NCBI GenBank assembly: GCA_014156375.1
Contig: RQJH01000003.1
Location: forward strand, 1,364,001-1,428,000
Reading direction: 5' to 3'
Source: Enterobacteriaceae bacterium 89
GTDB lineage: Bacteria; Pseudomonadota; Gammaproteobacteria; Enterobacterales; Enterobacteriaceae
Length of the DNA stretch: 64,000 bases
The notes under the pieces are model-generated. The model was not told where the DNA came from, searched no databases, and saw only the letters and a program-made list of their open reading frames with translations. Numbering within the stretch: the first letter of the stretch is position 1; each line of letters opens with the position of its first letter. This document shows positions 17,190 through 29,100 of the stretch, in pieces. Both the position numbers and the translations under genes were made by a program.

Positions 17190-18071
17190 ATGTCATTCAA
17201 TAATAAAAATCTGTACATGACTCTCTTATCCCTCTGCACCTTCCCTACTTTTGCAGCACAATGCACAGCAGAAATCCTCGCTAAAAACAAACTGAACTAC
17301 TTCATCCTTTCGAGCCAGCAGGCAAGAACTGAAATTCCCAAATCTGTATCAATCGTTATTGATAGTCCTGATGGGTATCTCCGGTCATCGCTTCAAGCCA
17401 ACTTCAGTCAATGCGGTGAGCTAATTGGCGGCCGAATGAAAGAGGTCAAAATCTCAACAACTGAGAAAACAGTATTCACGGCAACCTCTGAAATTCAGTT
17501 GAATAAAACTGAATTTGGCTGGCGCATCCAGGTGAACTCAAACGGGATCATCGACGATAAAAACAGCCAGAAAACCACGCCGGTATACCGGCAGGCTCTT
17601 GAGGGAATGTACCAACTTAACGAGAAAGGAATTATCAGCCGCACGGTTAATCGTTCGGTTTTCTCGGCCACAAAACCGGAAGATAAAGACAAAACTACAT
17701 CGGGCACAATCGACTACACCTTCAATTCATCAGGATTACTGGCAAGTGCGGTAAGCAAAGGAAGTAGGGCGTTAGATAATAATACGATTGAATATAGTTA
17801 TGATGACAATCATCGTCTGATTAAAACCCAATCACCCTCGACCACAGAAGAATATGGCTATGATAACGAGGGTCGTGAGTTGACTCAGAGCAAGACTCAG
17901 ACGTACTTCACCATCGAAAAAACCCTGACCACCTGTGAGGATTGGAACTCGCATGGAGAATGCACACGCGCCAATATGGATATCACGATCACCCCAATTA
18001 ATCGGACTGGTAAACAGTATGTGGAAAAACATAAGGCCGTGGTGACAACAAAATACGAATACTGGAACTGA
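17190..18071 (+). CDS. Secreted YnfC-like protein with YD-like repeats
   Basis: This 293-residue protein has an N-terminal signal peptide (hydrophobic segment, then F-A-A). The mature part has short repeats of the type I-E-Y-S-Y-D-D-N-H-R-L and E-Y-G-Y-D-N-E-G-R-E, like single YD/RHS strands, and a C-terminal C-E-D-W-N-S-H-G-E-C-T motif. The layout recalls the enterobacterial YnfC (UPF0257) lipoprotein family, but the Cys after the signal (F-A-A-Q-C) is not in a convincing lipobox. The location is probably periplasm or surface. The gene is A+T-rich and lies inside the segment bounded by direct repeats, suggesting acquisition. Function is unknown. AGGA precedes the ATG by nine bases. Confidence 0.65.
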   Translation: MSFNNKNLYMTLLSLCTFPTFAAQCTAEILAKNKLNYFILSSQQARTEIPKSVSIVIDSPDGYLRSSLQANFSQCGELIGGRMKEVKISTTEKTVFTATSEIQLNKTEFGWRIQVNSNGIIDDKNSQKTTPVYRQALEGMYQLNEKGIISRTVNRSVFSATKPEDKDKTTSGTIDYTFNSSGLLASAVSKGSRALDNNTIEYSYDDNHRLIKTQSPSTTEEYGYDNEGRELTQSKTQTYFTIEKTLTTCEDWNSHGECTRANMDITITPINRTGKQYVEKHKAVVTTKYEYWN

Positions 18072-18217
18072 CTGCATTGCGGGGTTTGATATCCGATGGA
18101 TGGGCTGTGATTCGTCCTGACCTTAGAAATGACTTATCAGATTGCCGATAACGCAGAGTCACATCGTTCTAAAACAATGCCTGGCCGCCAAAAAGGCCGA
18201 CCGGGCAATTTTCCTGC

Positions 18218-18400
18218 TTAGCTATCTATTTTTTCGCGAGCCCTGCGCGGCGCTTTTAAATCCGCAGCGAAAAACCAAACCAGTTAACACAGCAGCCCGA
18301 TGAGCGTTCTTTCGGCTTCAGCTGTCGGTGATTGCTGGCAGGGCTACATAGGTCAAACCTGGTACCTGGTTTGTCGGAAATGCCTCACAAAGCTACAAGT
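18218..18400 (-). pseudogene. Decayed C-terminal copy of the 145-residue gene at 18873
   Basis: Read on the minus strand, this segment aligns with the end of the gene at 18873-19310: R-T-L-I-G-L-L-C, a TAA where the intact gene has Glu, then L-V-W-F-F-A-A-D-L-K-A-P-R-R-A-R-E-K-I-D-S-stop. Similarity fades towards about 18400 and no start is present. It is a truncated, stop-containing paralogue. The rest of the 18072-18524 gap holds no supported gene. Confidence 0.75.
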
Positions 18401-18524
18401 TTGGGATGAAAAAAGTTCGTTTCCGGACTTCTTTCTGAATGAATTTGTGGATTATGCGTCTGTAGTGTTCTTCCATTCCCGAAACATTCTCGTCTGATAA
18501 GCAATTGCGTCGGAGATAAACGAC

Positions 18525-18764
18525 ATGCGACCCAATAAGGTCTCAGGCTGCATATTGGATATGTTGCTTTTTGCGGTAGTAAATATTTGGGACGTAATCC
18601 AGTCATTGATTTTCGTTGGCGGTGTCATCGTCTGCATCATGCTGCCTGTCATGTGGCCCATGAAATTTGTCTACATGGTGGTATGGCTTATTACAGCTTA
18701 CGCCCTTTCAAAGCTCGTTGACCATTTAGGCGAGTACCGAAAGAAAGATAAAAATTTAAGATAA
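18525..18764 (+). CDS. Small hydrophobic protein, two predicted membrane segments
   Basis: I do not recognise this 79-residue protein. It has two hydrophobic stretches (about residues 10-35 and 38-65) and ends in a charged tail (E-Y-R-K-K-D-K-N-L-R), typical of a small inner-membrane protein with a cytoplasmic C terminus. A GGAG lies nine bases before the ATG. It lies between a pseudogene and a BIME, inside the direct-repeat-bounded segment. It could be real or a chance reading frame; codon choice gives no clear answer. Confidence 0.4.
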   Translation: MRPNKVSGCILDMLLFAVVNIWDVIQSLIFVGGVIVCIMLPVMWPMKFVYMVVWLITAYALSKLVDHLGEYRKKDKNLR

Positions 18765-18777
18765 GGAAAAAATTCTG

Positions 18778-18883
18778 TTGCCGGATGCGCTTCGCTTATC
18801 CGGCCTACGGTCCAGCAGATTATGCAGCAACCGTAGGCCCGGTAAGCTTACGCCACCGGGCCATTTCCCTTATCAGCTATCCA
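18778..18883. repeat. 106-bp direct repeat, copy 2 (BIME overlapping a gene end)
   Basis: This is the second copy of the repeat at 16910-17015. Here the right end overlaps the intact 3' end of the gene at 18873-19310, so this is the likely source of the copy. The two copies enclose about 1.8 kb carrying the YnfC-like gene, the pseudogene and the small membrane protein. Confidence 0.75.
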
Positions 18884-19310
18884 GTTTTTCGCGAGCCCAG
18901 CGAGGCGCTTTTAAATCCGCAGCGAAAAACCAAACCAGTTCACACAGCAGCCCGGTAAGCGTTCTTTCAGCTTCAGGTAACAGTGACTGCTGGCACAGCA
19001 ACTGAGTCAACGACTGGCAATAGTCACAAAGCACTTCTGCATCCGGTTCAAAATGCTGGGGAACATCTGGCAGCTTTTCTACGGTAAAACAGCCAATCAG
19101 ATGCGGCGGGATCGGCTCTCCGAGTGTCGGACGCAACAGTGCGAGACACGCGCCGATACGGCCCAATAGCGCCAGTTTTTGCGCCGGGTCGTGGCACTCA
19201 ATCAGGATTTCAGCAAAGCGGTCGCAGCAATCGGCCAGATCGGTAAAGTCTGTTGCCGCGCTAAAGGGGATAGTCAGTAAATCGCAATCAGGAGTGAGGA
19301 TTGTTGCCAT
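18873..19310 (-). CDS. Unknown 145-residue protein with P4-satellite-like leader
   Basis: The ATG at 19310 has a strong GGAGG seven bases upstream, so this start is preferred over a longer in-frame reading from 19508. The protein is Leu-, Cys- and acid-rich with no clear domain: M-A-T-I-L-T-P-D-C at the start, a D-L-A-D-C-C-D-R-F-A-E helix and C-terminal L-V-W-F-F-A-A-D-L-K. It looks soluble and mostly helical. Decayed copies of its 3' end occur at 18218-18400 and 16995-17015. The upstream leader resembles those of ash/Icd-type genes of P4-like satellites (family recollection), which suggests origin in a mobile element. Function is unknown. Confidence 0.6.
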   Translation of the reverse strand: MATILTPDCDLLTIPFSAATDFTDLADCCDRFAEILIECHDPAQKLALLGRIGACLALLRPTLGEPIPPHLIGCFTVEKLPDVPQHFEPDAEVLCDYCQSLTQLLCQQSLLPEAERTLTGLLCELVWFFAADLKAPRWAREKLDS

Positions 19311-19510
19311 AGTGGCACCTCCAACAAGAGATATCTGAATACCGCCAGCGGAGAGGTCAAACTCACGGGAGGCGGACCGAACGGGGTTGACCTTACCGGC
19401 CTTGTTGGACACCGGCGCGTCTTGCGACGCCCCCGCCCGGTCCACCATCGAGTGTAACCGTGCGAACGACACAAAAAAAGACGCAGGCGCGTCATGTGTC
19501 GCCAACAAGC
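19311..19510 (-). other. P4-like leader region with repeated GGCGCGTC motifs
   Basis: Upstream of the 145-residue gene, a minus-strand reading (S-F-A-R-L-H-S-M-V-D-R-A-G-A-S) resembles the conserved N-terminal segment annotated in ash and Icd-like proteins next to P4-type satellite immunity regions. Here it is in frame with the downstream gene but separated from it by a strong internal start. The DNA repeats GGCGCGTC (near 19408 and 19492) and its partial complements, so the transcript could fold. No integrase, replication or tRNA site is visible. The remaining gap to 19764 holds nothing I can support. Confidence 0.35.
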
Positions 19511-19764
19511 TGAATTCAGGAGGTCAATCCCGGCACCTGATTTTGCAGGTGCGGCATCACGATACTGCTATTTGGCTGAAGAGAGTAGTTTGGTTCCGGA
19601 CTTACTTACTAATATGCCATTATCTATTTTTGACTCGTGATGTCGGATATAAGTAAATAGCGGAATAAAAGGGGCAGACTATTTTCTTGGCTTCATTTTC
19701 AGGAAAAACTACCATGTAGCTTAACTTTTGTTACCCCAACCATTCTTCCGGGTATATTGATAAT

Positions 19765-20010
19765 ATGCGTAAATTACAAAAACTAATTGCAGCCGAATAT
19801 ACCAATCCTTCACCTCAAACCAAACTATCTTCAACTGCAATACCTCGTATTGCATCAAAATGTCGAAAGGATGAAATTGCAGATGCACATATCCTTTTAA
19901 AGCAGCTCAAAGCTGAGTTGGCTACTGTTCCTGAATGGGATGGGGATACACAGGATGACATCTGGAGAGCTATCGAACTGTTCAGGGCAATCCTGGCCAA
20001 AGTAAGATAA
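19765..20010 (+). CDS. Possible small unknown protein (81 residues)
   Basis: I do not recognise this reading frame. It is hydrophilic with a helical C-terminal half (A-D-A-H-I-L-L-K-Q-L-K-A-E-L, then D-I-W-R-A-I-E-L-F-R-A-I-L) and a basic N terminus. There is no convincing ribosome-binding site before the ATG. It sits alone between the P4-like remnant and the autotransporter terminator, and might be a remnant of a mobile element. Confidence 0.3.
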   Translation: MRKLQKLIAAEYTNPSPQTKLSSTAIPRIASKCRKDEIADAHILLKQLKAELATVPEWDGDTQDDIWRAIELFRAILAKVR

Positions 20011-20050
20011 TAAATGTTCATGATGTCCGCTTCTGGCAAAAACCAGCCTA

Positions 20051-20082
20051 AAAAAAAGCCCGGTCCAAAAAAGACCGGGCAA
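20051..20082 (-). terminator. Intrinsic terminator of the autotransporter gene
   Basis: On the minus strand GCCCGGTC and GACCGGGC (20073-20080 and 20058-20065) pair around a T-rich loop and are followed by a run of T. It lies about 35 bases after the autotransporter stop codon. Confidence 0.85.
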
Positions 20083-20115
20083 AGCGTACTCCCACAGCAT
20101 GTAAATCTATTTCAC

Positions 20116-23100
20116 TTAAAAAGTACCTTTAAACCCAATGCTCCCGGTCACGTCCTTGCTGACCTCACTCTGCTGGCCTTTGTTGCTCCACTCACGGCCG
20201 ACTTCGCCGTAGAACTGGAAGTTTGGTTTCACGCTCCAGGTGGCACCGGCGGCGGCTTCGGAGCTGGAGTAACGCTGTCCGGCGCTCAGGTGCGTGCTGG
20301 CGGCAGCGTTGCTGAAGCGGGTGTTGTCGGAGCCACCCATGCCCTGCCACAGGTTGACGCGGACGTATGGTGTGACTTCGCCCTCTCTGGTCTGGTAATG
20401 GCCGACCAGACGGGTGCCTATACGACCGGTGACGGAGTCTCCGGCGTCGATGCTGGCTCTGGTGCGGGTATCACCTTTGACGTTGATGTCGTCGAAGCTG
20501 CTGTGCTGCCAGATCAGCTGCGCCTGTGGTTCAAGCTGCCAGTTGCTGTCGCCGAGGTTATACGGTTTGCCGATTTCCACCGACGCCGCCAGGCTGTTGC
20601 CGTTTGGCTCGTAGGTGTTGCCGCTGGTTTTCACTCTTAAGTCGTGGCGACCGTACTGCAACACGTTATCGACCCAGAAACCGTTGTCCGCCGTCCAGGT
20701 GGCGTAGCCGCCAAGGTACAGCGCGTGATCTTTGATTTCCCCGGCGTAGCCATAGCGTCCGCTGGCTTGCCCTTCCACGGAAGTGCGGGAATCCAGCAGG
20801 CTGGCGTACAGCCCGGTTTTCCACTGGCGATTCGTCCAGATATCGCTGCCCACCTGCACACCGTTCATGTGGGTGTTGAGCGAGGTATGCGCCGCGTCGT
20901 TCAGACGGGTACGACCGCTATCGCCGAGATAACGGGCCCAGGCGCGTTTATCATCGTCGTTGCCTTTACTGAAGGTGTTCTCATCGCCCATGCGTTTGTG
21001 CAGGTTGCTGAGTACCGCCAGATCGCCCGTCCGCACGGCCTGCGCAATGCCGTTAAACAGCGGCACTTCGGCACGGTAATCGGTGCGCAGATACCAGTTC
21101 TCGCCTTTGGCTTTTAAATCACCCGCGAACAGGTGGTACTCAAACGCCCCGGCTTCCAGATGATCGGCCCCGAGAGAGAACGCATCGCGGGTGGACTGCG
21201 CGGTAGTGGTCGCGCCGTTGCGGGCTTCCACCACTTCGATACCGTCGCCGTGGGTTGGTGCGCCCAGGCGGGAAATATCAATATTCAGCGTGGTTTTACC
21301 GGAAGCTGTGCCGCCGTCGATAACCAGTTTATCGGCATTGCCTTCACCGCCTTTTTGCTGCGCGGCGAGGTTGATGGTACCGTTCGCGCCGCTGTAGTCG
21401 CCTTTCACCACCAGCGCAGAGCCGATGCGATTGCTGGTCAGGTTGACCGTACCGGCGTTGTTCAGCCCGGCGATTTGCTGGTTGTACCCCTGGTTATCCA
21501 GCAGCGTGCCCTGGTTCACGGTGTGCACCGAGTTTTCGCTCAGGGTCTGAGTGCCACCGGCGCGCAGCACGCCGTTGGTGATGCGGGTCATGCCGCTGTA
21601 GCTGTTATCCCCGGTAAGCACGGTTGTGCCGCTGCCGATTTGCTGCAACTCGCCCGCTCCGCTGATGTTGCCGTTCAGGGTGAGCGTATTACTTCGGTTC
21701 ACGGCCAGCGCGGTGTTATCTTCAATATTGCCAATAACTGCGCCTGTTGTGCCGCCGTTGCCCAGCTGCAGCACGCCACCGTTGATGACCGTGCCGCCTG
21801 TAGCCTGGCTGTCGGCGGTCAGCGTCAGCACGCCTTTGCCCAGCTTGCTGAGCTTACCGTTGCCGATAAGCGCGGTGGACAGGGTGGCCTGGTTGCCGTT
21901 GGTGTCGATGCCGCCGCCGTTTTCGCCAATCACCACCTGACGATCGGTGTCGAAGCCCTGGCCGTAGCGCAGCGTACCACCGTTCAGCGTCAGGCTGGTG
22001 TCATGAATGCCGAGGTTGTTGTCGGCGCTGACGCTCAGCACCCCGCCGCTGACGGTGGTACCGCCGCTGTAGGTGTTGTTGCCGTTCAGCACCAGCGTAC
22101 CGATGTCGGTTTTGTTGATACCGCCGGTTCCCTGCAACACGTTGTTGAGGGTGGCAGTGATATCAATGCCGTCCACGGTGCCATCGCCCACGCGCAGCAC
22201 GGTGTCTGCGGTGTGAGTGTTGAGCGCATCGCCCTGCACCACGTAGCCGTCGGTGGCAAACTGCGCCCCGCTGATCCACACGTCGCCCAGCGATTTATCG
22301 ACGGTGACCGTGCCTTTCGCCCCTTCAAACACCGCAAAAGCATCGTCGTCAAACGGAGCGTTCAGCGCGCCCGATGGATTGGTGCCGTCGGTGGTCCAGT
22401 TGTCGTTACCCGCGCCGCTTTGCCATACGCCGTCGCCGCCGTCGATAACGTTGTTATTTTTCAGCACTCCGTCCTGACCCCCTGCGCCATCCCAGAAGCG
22501 CAGTTGCAGCCCGGCGCGGTTCACCAGGTTGACCTGATGATTGACCGAAGTCTGCACGTACAGGCTGTCGGCCGCTTCCGGTGCGTTCGCAATATCCAGC
22601 ACGTTGTTTTGCAGGCTGCCGGTGTAGTTGATCAGACGGTAGACCCCGACGCCAAAGTTGCCGCCGCTGGTTTCCGTGATGTTCAGCTTGCCGTCGAGAT
22701 TGAGGTCGCCGTTGACGTCAATCAGGTCGTTAAGTTTGCCGCCGACGATGTATGCCTCACCCAGTTGATAGTCGAGCTGCGAATCCTGATTGAGCGTCAG
22801 GCTGCCAGTGGTGAGTTTGCCGACGCTGCTGAGATCGGCCCCGGCGGCGATATGTCCGTTATCAGCAATGGTCACCGCCCCGCCGATAATGCCGTTACCG
22901 CCAAGTGTGGTGTTGGCATCGACGGTCACGTCGCCGGTCGCCGCATGCTGATCGCCGTTCACCAGCAGCACGCCCTGTTCGACGTGCGTGGTTCCGGTGT
23001 AAGTGTTATCGCCGGTGAGCGTCAGCGTACCGCTGCCCTCTTTCACCAGGCTGCCGTCAGCGCCGCTGATGATACCGCTGATAGCATCGTCGCGGTTCAG

Positions 23101-26100
23101 CGCGCCTTCACGCAGCGTTTTCGCGCCCAGATCCACGTTCCCGGCACCGAACAGCGAACCGATAGCCGTTTCCTCTTCCGCACCTGCTACGCTCACCACG
23201 CCGCCACTCCTGTTATCCACCGTGGCTTTGCGGCCCTGAGCTTTGTTGTTGAAGCTCACCGTGCCCTGGTTGACGATCTGCGCCTGACCTGCGTCGGCGT
23301 TGTTATTGACGGCCAGTCCGGCGGTGGTCCCGACGTTAATCTGCACATTGTCGCCCTGCGCATTACCGTTGAGCTGAGCAAGGCCGTTGTTGCTGATATC
23401 GATAAGTGAATCGGCCGCCTCGCTGTTGTAGTTTAGCGCCAGCAGGCTGTCGTCGACCGTGAAGTGGTGAGCCAGCGCCGAGCTGTCGTTGTTGAGGTTC
23501 AGCGTTGCGCCGTGAGTCAGGTTCACATCGCTGCTGCCCGCGCCGAGCGCCGCGCTGCTCTGCGCATCCACCACCACGTTTGAACGATGATCGGTACCGC
23601 TAATCGCCGTGCCGCCCTGATAAGTATTGCTGCCATTGTGGGTCAGCAGGCTGTCAGCATCCGCGCTGCTGCTGCGGACGGTCAGTTTGCCATTGCCGCT
23701 GATCAGGCCGTTATCCGTCAGCGTATGGCTGTTGAGATCCAACTGGCCGCCTGCATCGCCCAGGATAATTTCACGGGTGGTGTCCCAGTCGGCGCCGTTT
23801 TGCAGCGTTGAGTTGTTGTTGATGGCGATGGCGGTGCCCGCCGCGCCGAGGTTCTGATTGCCCTGAACCTGCAAGGTCCCGCCCTCAATGCGGGTTCCGC
23901 CCTGATAATCGTTGTTGCCTTTGAGGATCAGCACGCCCGCGTTGCCTTTCACCAGTGCAAGGTTATCGCTGGCGTTGGTCTGCACGATGTCGGATTCAAT
24001 GGTGGCCTTCATGCTGGCAGATTCGGCAGTGCCGTCACCGACGTTCAGCCACAGGTCGCCTTTTTGCAGAGGAGTGTCTGCCGGAACAGAGCTGTCGGTC
24101 TGGGCCGCAGAAAGCGTATCCACTGCGTGCAGCGCATCTCCCGTCACCACGTAGCCGTCGCTGGCAAACTGCCCGCCCGCGAAATGCACGTCTCCGGCGT
24201 TGGCCGTCACGTTTACCGTGCCCGGTGCGCTCTGGAAGATCGCGTAAGCATATTGCGCCCAAGGGGCGTTGCCTTTACCGGAAGCCGTAGTCCAGTTGTT
24301 ATCACCGCGATCGCCACGGGCCGCCCAGACACCGTTGCCGCCGTCGACGCGGTCGTTCCCTTCAATCCCGGTCGCGCCGTGGCTGCGGGTAGCGGTGTTC
24401 TCATCGCCATCCCAGAAGGTCAGCGCCAGGCCGCTGTCGTTCACCAGGTTTACTTCATGATCGATGACGGTCTGAATGTAATAGTGATCGTCAGGCGTAC
24501 CGGCTGGCAGAGAGCCCAGCGTCAGACCGCCGTCGTTATGCAGGCTGCCGCCGTAGTTGTAGATACGGTACACACCAGGGCCGAAGCTGCCGCCGCTGGA
24601 GGTACTGACGTCGAGTTTACCGCCCAGCGTCAGGTCACCGGCGACGTCCACCAGGTCATTCAGGTTGCCGCCAGGTTTGTAGGCTTCACCAAATTCGAAA
24701 TCGGAAAGCGTGTTTTTGCCGAGCGTCAGCGATTTACCGTTGCTGATGCGCAGCGTTCCGGTGCCGCTGTCGCCGGGTTGCAGCGTGGCGTTATCGCCCA
24801 TGATGACGTTTCCGCCGAGCGTGCCGAAGCCGCCAAGTAGCGTATTGTTTGCCACGGTCACATCGCCCGTGGCCGCGCTCTGGTTACCGTTAACCAGCAA
24901 TGAACCCTGATTGACGCGGGTTTCGCCGGTATATGCGTTATCACCGCTGAGACGCGTCAGACCGCTGCCGTCCTGGTGGAAACTACCGATACCGCTGATC
25001 GCGCCGCCCAGATTAAGCACTTTGCTGAGGTTGATGGTAAACAGACCGTTGTCGAGAATGCGGGTCGCTTCCGACAGCGCACCGCGAGTGCCGCCGTTGC
25101 CCACCTGCACCGCCGCGCCGCTGTCAATCGTGGTTTGACCGGTATAGGTGTTATCGCCCAGCAGCACCGTAGTGGCAGAGCCCGCGCGTTCAAGCTGACC
25201 GTCGCCGCTGATGACCCCGGTGTATTCCGTATTGTTATCACCATCCAGCACCAGCTTGCTGCCGCTGCCTGCCGTTTTCACGTCCAGATTGCTGATGGTG
25301 TGCGTCCCACTGGTCACCGAGTTGTCGCCTGAACGCAGCGTTGCGCCGTCGGTCACGCTCAGCGCGCTGGTGCCTGCCAGGTTGTCGACCACGCGCACGT
25401 CTGCCGCGCCGCCGGTGACGGTCAGGCTGTTCCAGCCGCTGCCGATGTTGGTGCCTTTGCTGAGATCGTCGCCGCTCAGGCTGCCGATTTTCGCGGCGGC
25501 TCCGTGGGTATTGGTCAGCGTCAGCGTATTACCGCTGTTAGATTCGGTCAGAACATGACTCACCTGGCTCAGATCAACATCGCCAATGCTTGCCTGGTCG
25601 TTACCCTGCGCCCCGCGGAAGTCCACGCTACCTGCCAGAGTGCCTGCGCTCCAGTCGAAGCTGTCGCTGCCGTTGCCCATATCAATGCGGCTGGACACGC
25701 TACCGCCGGAGATCTGCAATTTATCATTTCCGTCACCGGCGAAAACGTTACCGGTAACATTTCCGGCGACGAAAAAGATAGCATCGCTTCCTGCACCGCT
25801 TAACAGTGCGGTACCACCGTTTGCTGCGCTTAGCGTGCCGCGGTTGGTGATGGTGTTGTTGGTATCACTGCTGACGTCCAGCACTACGGAATTCTGGCTG
25901 GTCGTTTGCAGCGTGCCGCTGTTGTTCACCGTTTTACTGCTTCCGGTATCCGCATCCTGGCCGGAAAGATCGACCAACGCCGATGTACTGCTGGCGCTGG
26001 TTGAAATGACTGCGCCCGAGTTGCTGAAGCTGTTAGCCGCTTTGGCGTTAATCGCCGCCGCGCTGTCGCTGGCGGTGGTGATATCGCCGCTCTGGGTCAC

Positions 26101-29100
26101 GGTTTTGGCGTTTTCCGCCAGCAGCGCGCTACCGCCGGTACGGTCTTTGATATTGATAGTGGTTGAGGTGGAAACGTTGCCAGTGGTTCTGGCGCGGATC
26201 CCGCTCCCGGTCGCATCTCCGGCGGCGTTACCGACGTTAATCACATAGCTGCCGTCGATAGTCAGATCTTTACCCTGAATCAGATCGCTGGAGTCTTTGT
26301 TCTCAAAGGCAAAGCCCGCGCCGTTGCCGGAAGCATCATTCCCGGTGACGTTAAGCACGTTGTTGGCCCCGCCGGCAGAAAGAGTGACGGAGGTTCTGAT
26401 CGCCGGGCCGTCACCGGCGTTAATGGTGACGTTGTTGAGCTGAATATTGGAGTTATTGGCATCGTTCTGGATACCCGCGCCGGAGCCGGTAACGTCAATC
26501 TGGGTGTTCGCCGCCGTGAGCTGTTTCGCACCGTCGGCCAGCAGGATCGCATCTGCGCCGTCCGCCGCTGAAATATGGTTATCGCTGCCAGCAATGTTCA
26601 GCGTTGCGCCGTTTTGCAGCTTCACGGCTGCTTCACCGCCGTTGGCGGTCACGGTGCCGAGCTGCTTAACCTTCGCATTTTCGCCGTCCACCAGCACGCC
26701 GATATTGCCGGACTCACGCCCGTTGCCGCTGACGGTCAGCGCAGAAGAAGACTGGTTATCCAGCGTGCCATCTTTGTCCAGATGCACGCCGATATTATTC
26801 TGCCCGCGAATATCCAGACCGGAAGCGCCGCTCAGCGTCAGCACGCCCTGATTGCTGACGTAATAGCCGGTCACGCCGGACTGGCTGTCGAGAGTGGCAA
26901 TGTTGGCGTCGGAGGTCACCGAAGTGACAGAAGAATTCTCCACATCGGTGCCGTCCAGGCCATGGCCTTTACCATCCACGACTACGGCGGTGGTGTTATC
27001 GTGCTCAAGCACAATCGCGCCATCGGCAATTTGCCCGCTCGCCCCGCCGGTCACTTCCACCCCTACACCGTTTTCGTTGTTGACGTGAATTTTGGCTTTC
27101 CCTGTGCTGACGCGGGTGCCTGCGCCGTTAGCCAGCACGCCGACGGAGTTGTCGCCCGTCAGGGTCAGGTCATAGCCGATGTTATCGCCATCAAAGCTTG
27201 CGCCGTGATCGAGCAGGAACAGCGTGGTGTGAGTTTGCTGATTATCGTTAAGCGTCAGGTTTTCAAGGTTAATCAGCGCTTTATCACCATACGCGTAATA
27301 GCCAATCTGGTCGCTGTTATTGAAGGAAACGGTGGTGTTTTTGCCCAGATCCGCCACGGCGTTATTACGTACGTGCACGCCGATTGCGCCCTGAGCATTC
27401 AGGGTGATAGCGGAATCAATGGTGGATGTCGCCTGATGGGCATCATCACGGCTGGCGATGTAAGCCGCATAGTTACGGTATTTCAGGTCATCGCTGCCGT
27501 CGGTGTTTTTAATCACCGTGATCGCCCCGGTGGCCGTAGAGTCGGCGTGCGCATCTGCGTTATCGGCATAAACGCGCAGACCATTGTTGCCTGCCCCGCC
27601 GACGTTGATCGTGCCGTTGTTGGTTACGCCGGAGGCATCGTGCGCATACAGGCCAAAGTTGCCCGCCATGTTACTTGAACCCGGCAGCGTCGTGCCCAGA
27701 ACGTCGATGCGCCCGTTGTTGATCACTTTACCGAGGGCATCCTCAGAGAGCATCCCCACTGCGTTACGCACGTATTTCCCGAGCAGGATCATCCCTTCGT
27801 TGATCACATCCCCGGTGCTCTGGCTGCGCACGGCGGCACTCGGCGTACTGCCGCCTGCCATCACCGCTTCATCGGTAACAGAGCTGGCACTGTCCATCTG
27901 CACGCCCAGTTTGATACTGGCCGTGTCGGCGTTGGTAAAGGTTGAATTACCCAGCACGTTGACGCCGTAGGCCGTTGCCGTGCCCATCGCATTACGCGGA
28001 TTGTTCACCACGTTGATCGCACCGGTATTCAGCGCGCTGGTATTGCCCTCGGCGTGGATCCCTTCGGCCAGTAAATTACCGTTGTCAGCCAGCGCCACGT
28101 TCAGCGCGCCGATATTGGTGACGCTACTGGCGTTGCTTCCCGTGGTAGTGGAATAAATCCCGACCGAGCCCAGATTGCTGAGATCGATATTGCTGACGTC
28201 AATATGGCTGACGCGCGAGCCGTCTTTTTCAATAAACAGTCCCGCATTCAGCGTGCCGTTGTTAACCGCTGTGGCATCGCTGGCGTACATCCCATCGGCG
28301 CGATAGCCGGTATCGTTCCAGGTATTCAGCGCGCCGTTGTTGACGATCTCCGCGCCCTGTTCAGCGTGCATCACCCCTAAGTGGCTGCCGGAAACGGCCA
28401 GGCTGCCGTCTTTGGTGATTTCCCCCAATGCATCCTGGCCGGTGGCGTAAATCACGCTGATATTGCCCGCGCCCTGAGTGGCGTTGCCGCTGTGAGTCTG
28501 ATCGTCAGCCCACAGATTGTAGGTCCAGTTCACATCCTGCGACTGTCTGGCATCGAGCAGCTGTTTGATGATTGCCTGATAGGCGTTTTGTACCGCAGTG
28601 GCATCTTTGATTTCGGTGTTTTCAACCGTCACTTCACCCAGCAGCCAGAGCTGAAGCTGCGTTGGCTGGCCGTTGTCAGACTTAGTCAGGAAGTCGTTGA
28701 CCTCGGCAATATCTTGCAGCGAGTTGATGGTAAAGCTTTTGTTCGACCCGGCGTGCACCTGCCCGTCGGCATGCAGGGAGAAAGTCGGGATCTCGATGGT
28801 TTTATTCCATGAATCCAGCGACCCTTTCCCGGAGGTGGTTTCCGTTGGCAGGGTGATGGCGCCGCCAAACTGAATGTAGTTGTCAGACTGCCAGTGCGTC
28901 TGGCTGGCGTTACCGCTCCCGCCTTCTGCCACCGTCAGCTCAGTGTTTTTGGTAAACAGGCGCAGCGTGTTTTGCACATCGGCAATGGCCGTACTGCCGT
29001 TGGTATCTGCCCCGATATCGACGGTAACATCCCCGCCTTCGGGAGTGATCCGGCTGATGCCAAAATGGTTGTACTGATAAATACTGTCGAAATCGTATAC

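Noticed and set aside
18300..18497. 65-codon plus-strand reading frame
   Set aside because: It runs antisense through the pseudogene copy and has no independent support.
19387..19656. 89-codon plus-strand reading frame
   Set aside because: It is antisense to the P4-like leader, and the leader match lies on the minus strand.
21133..23409. Plus-strand reading frame of 758 codons opposite the autotransporter
   Set aside because: It is the antisense of repetitive passenger sequence; its composition follows the repeats and it has no recognisable domain.
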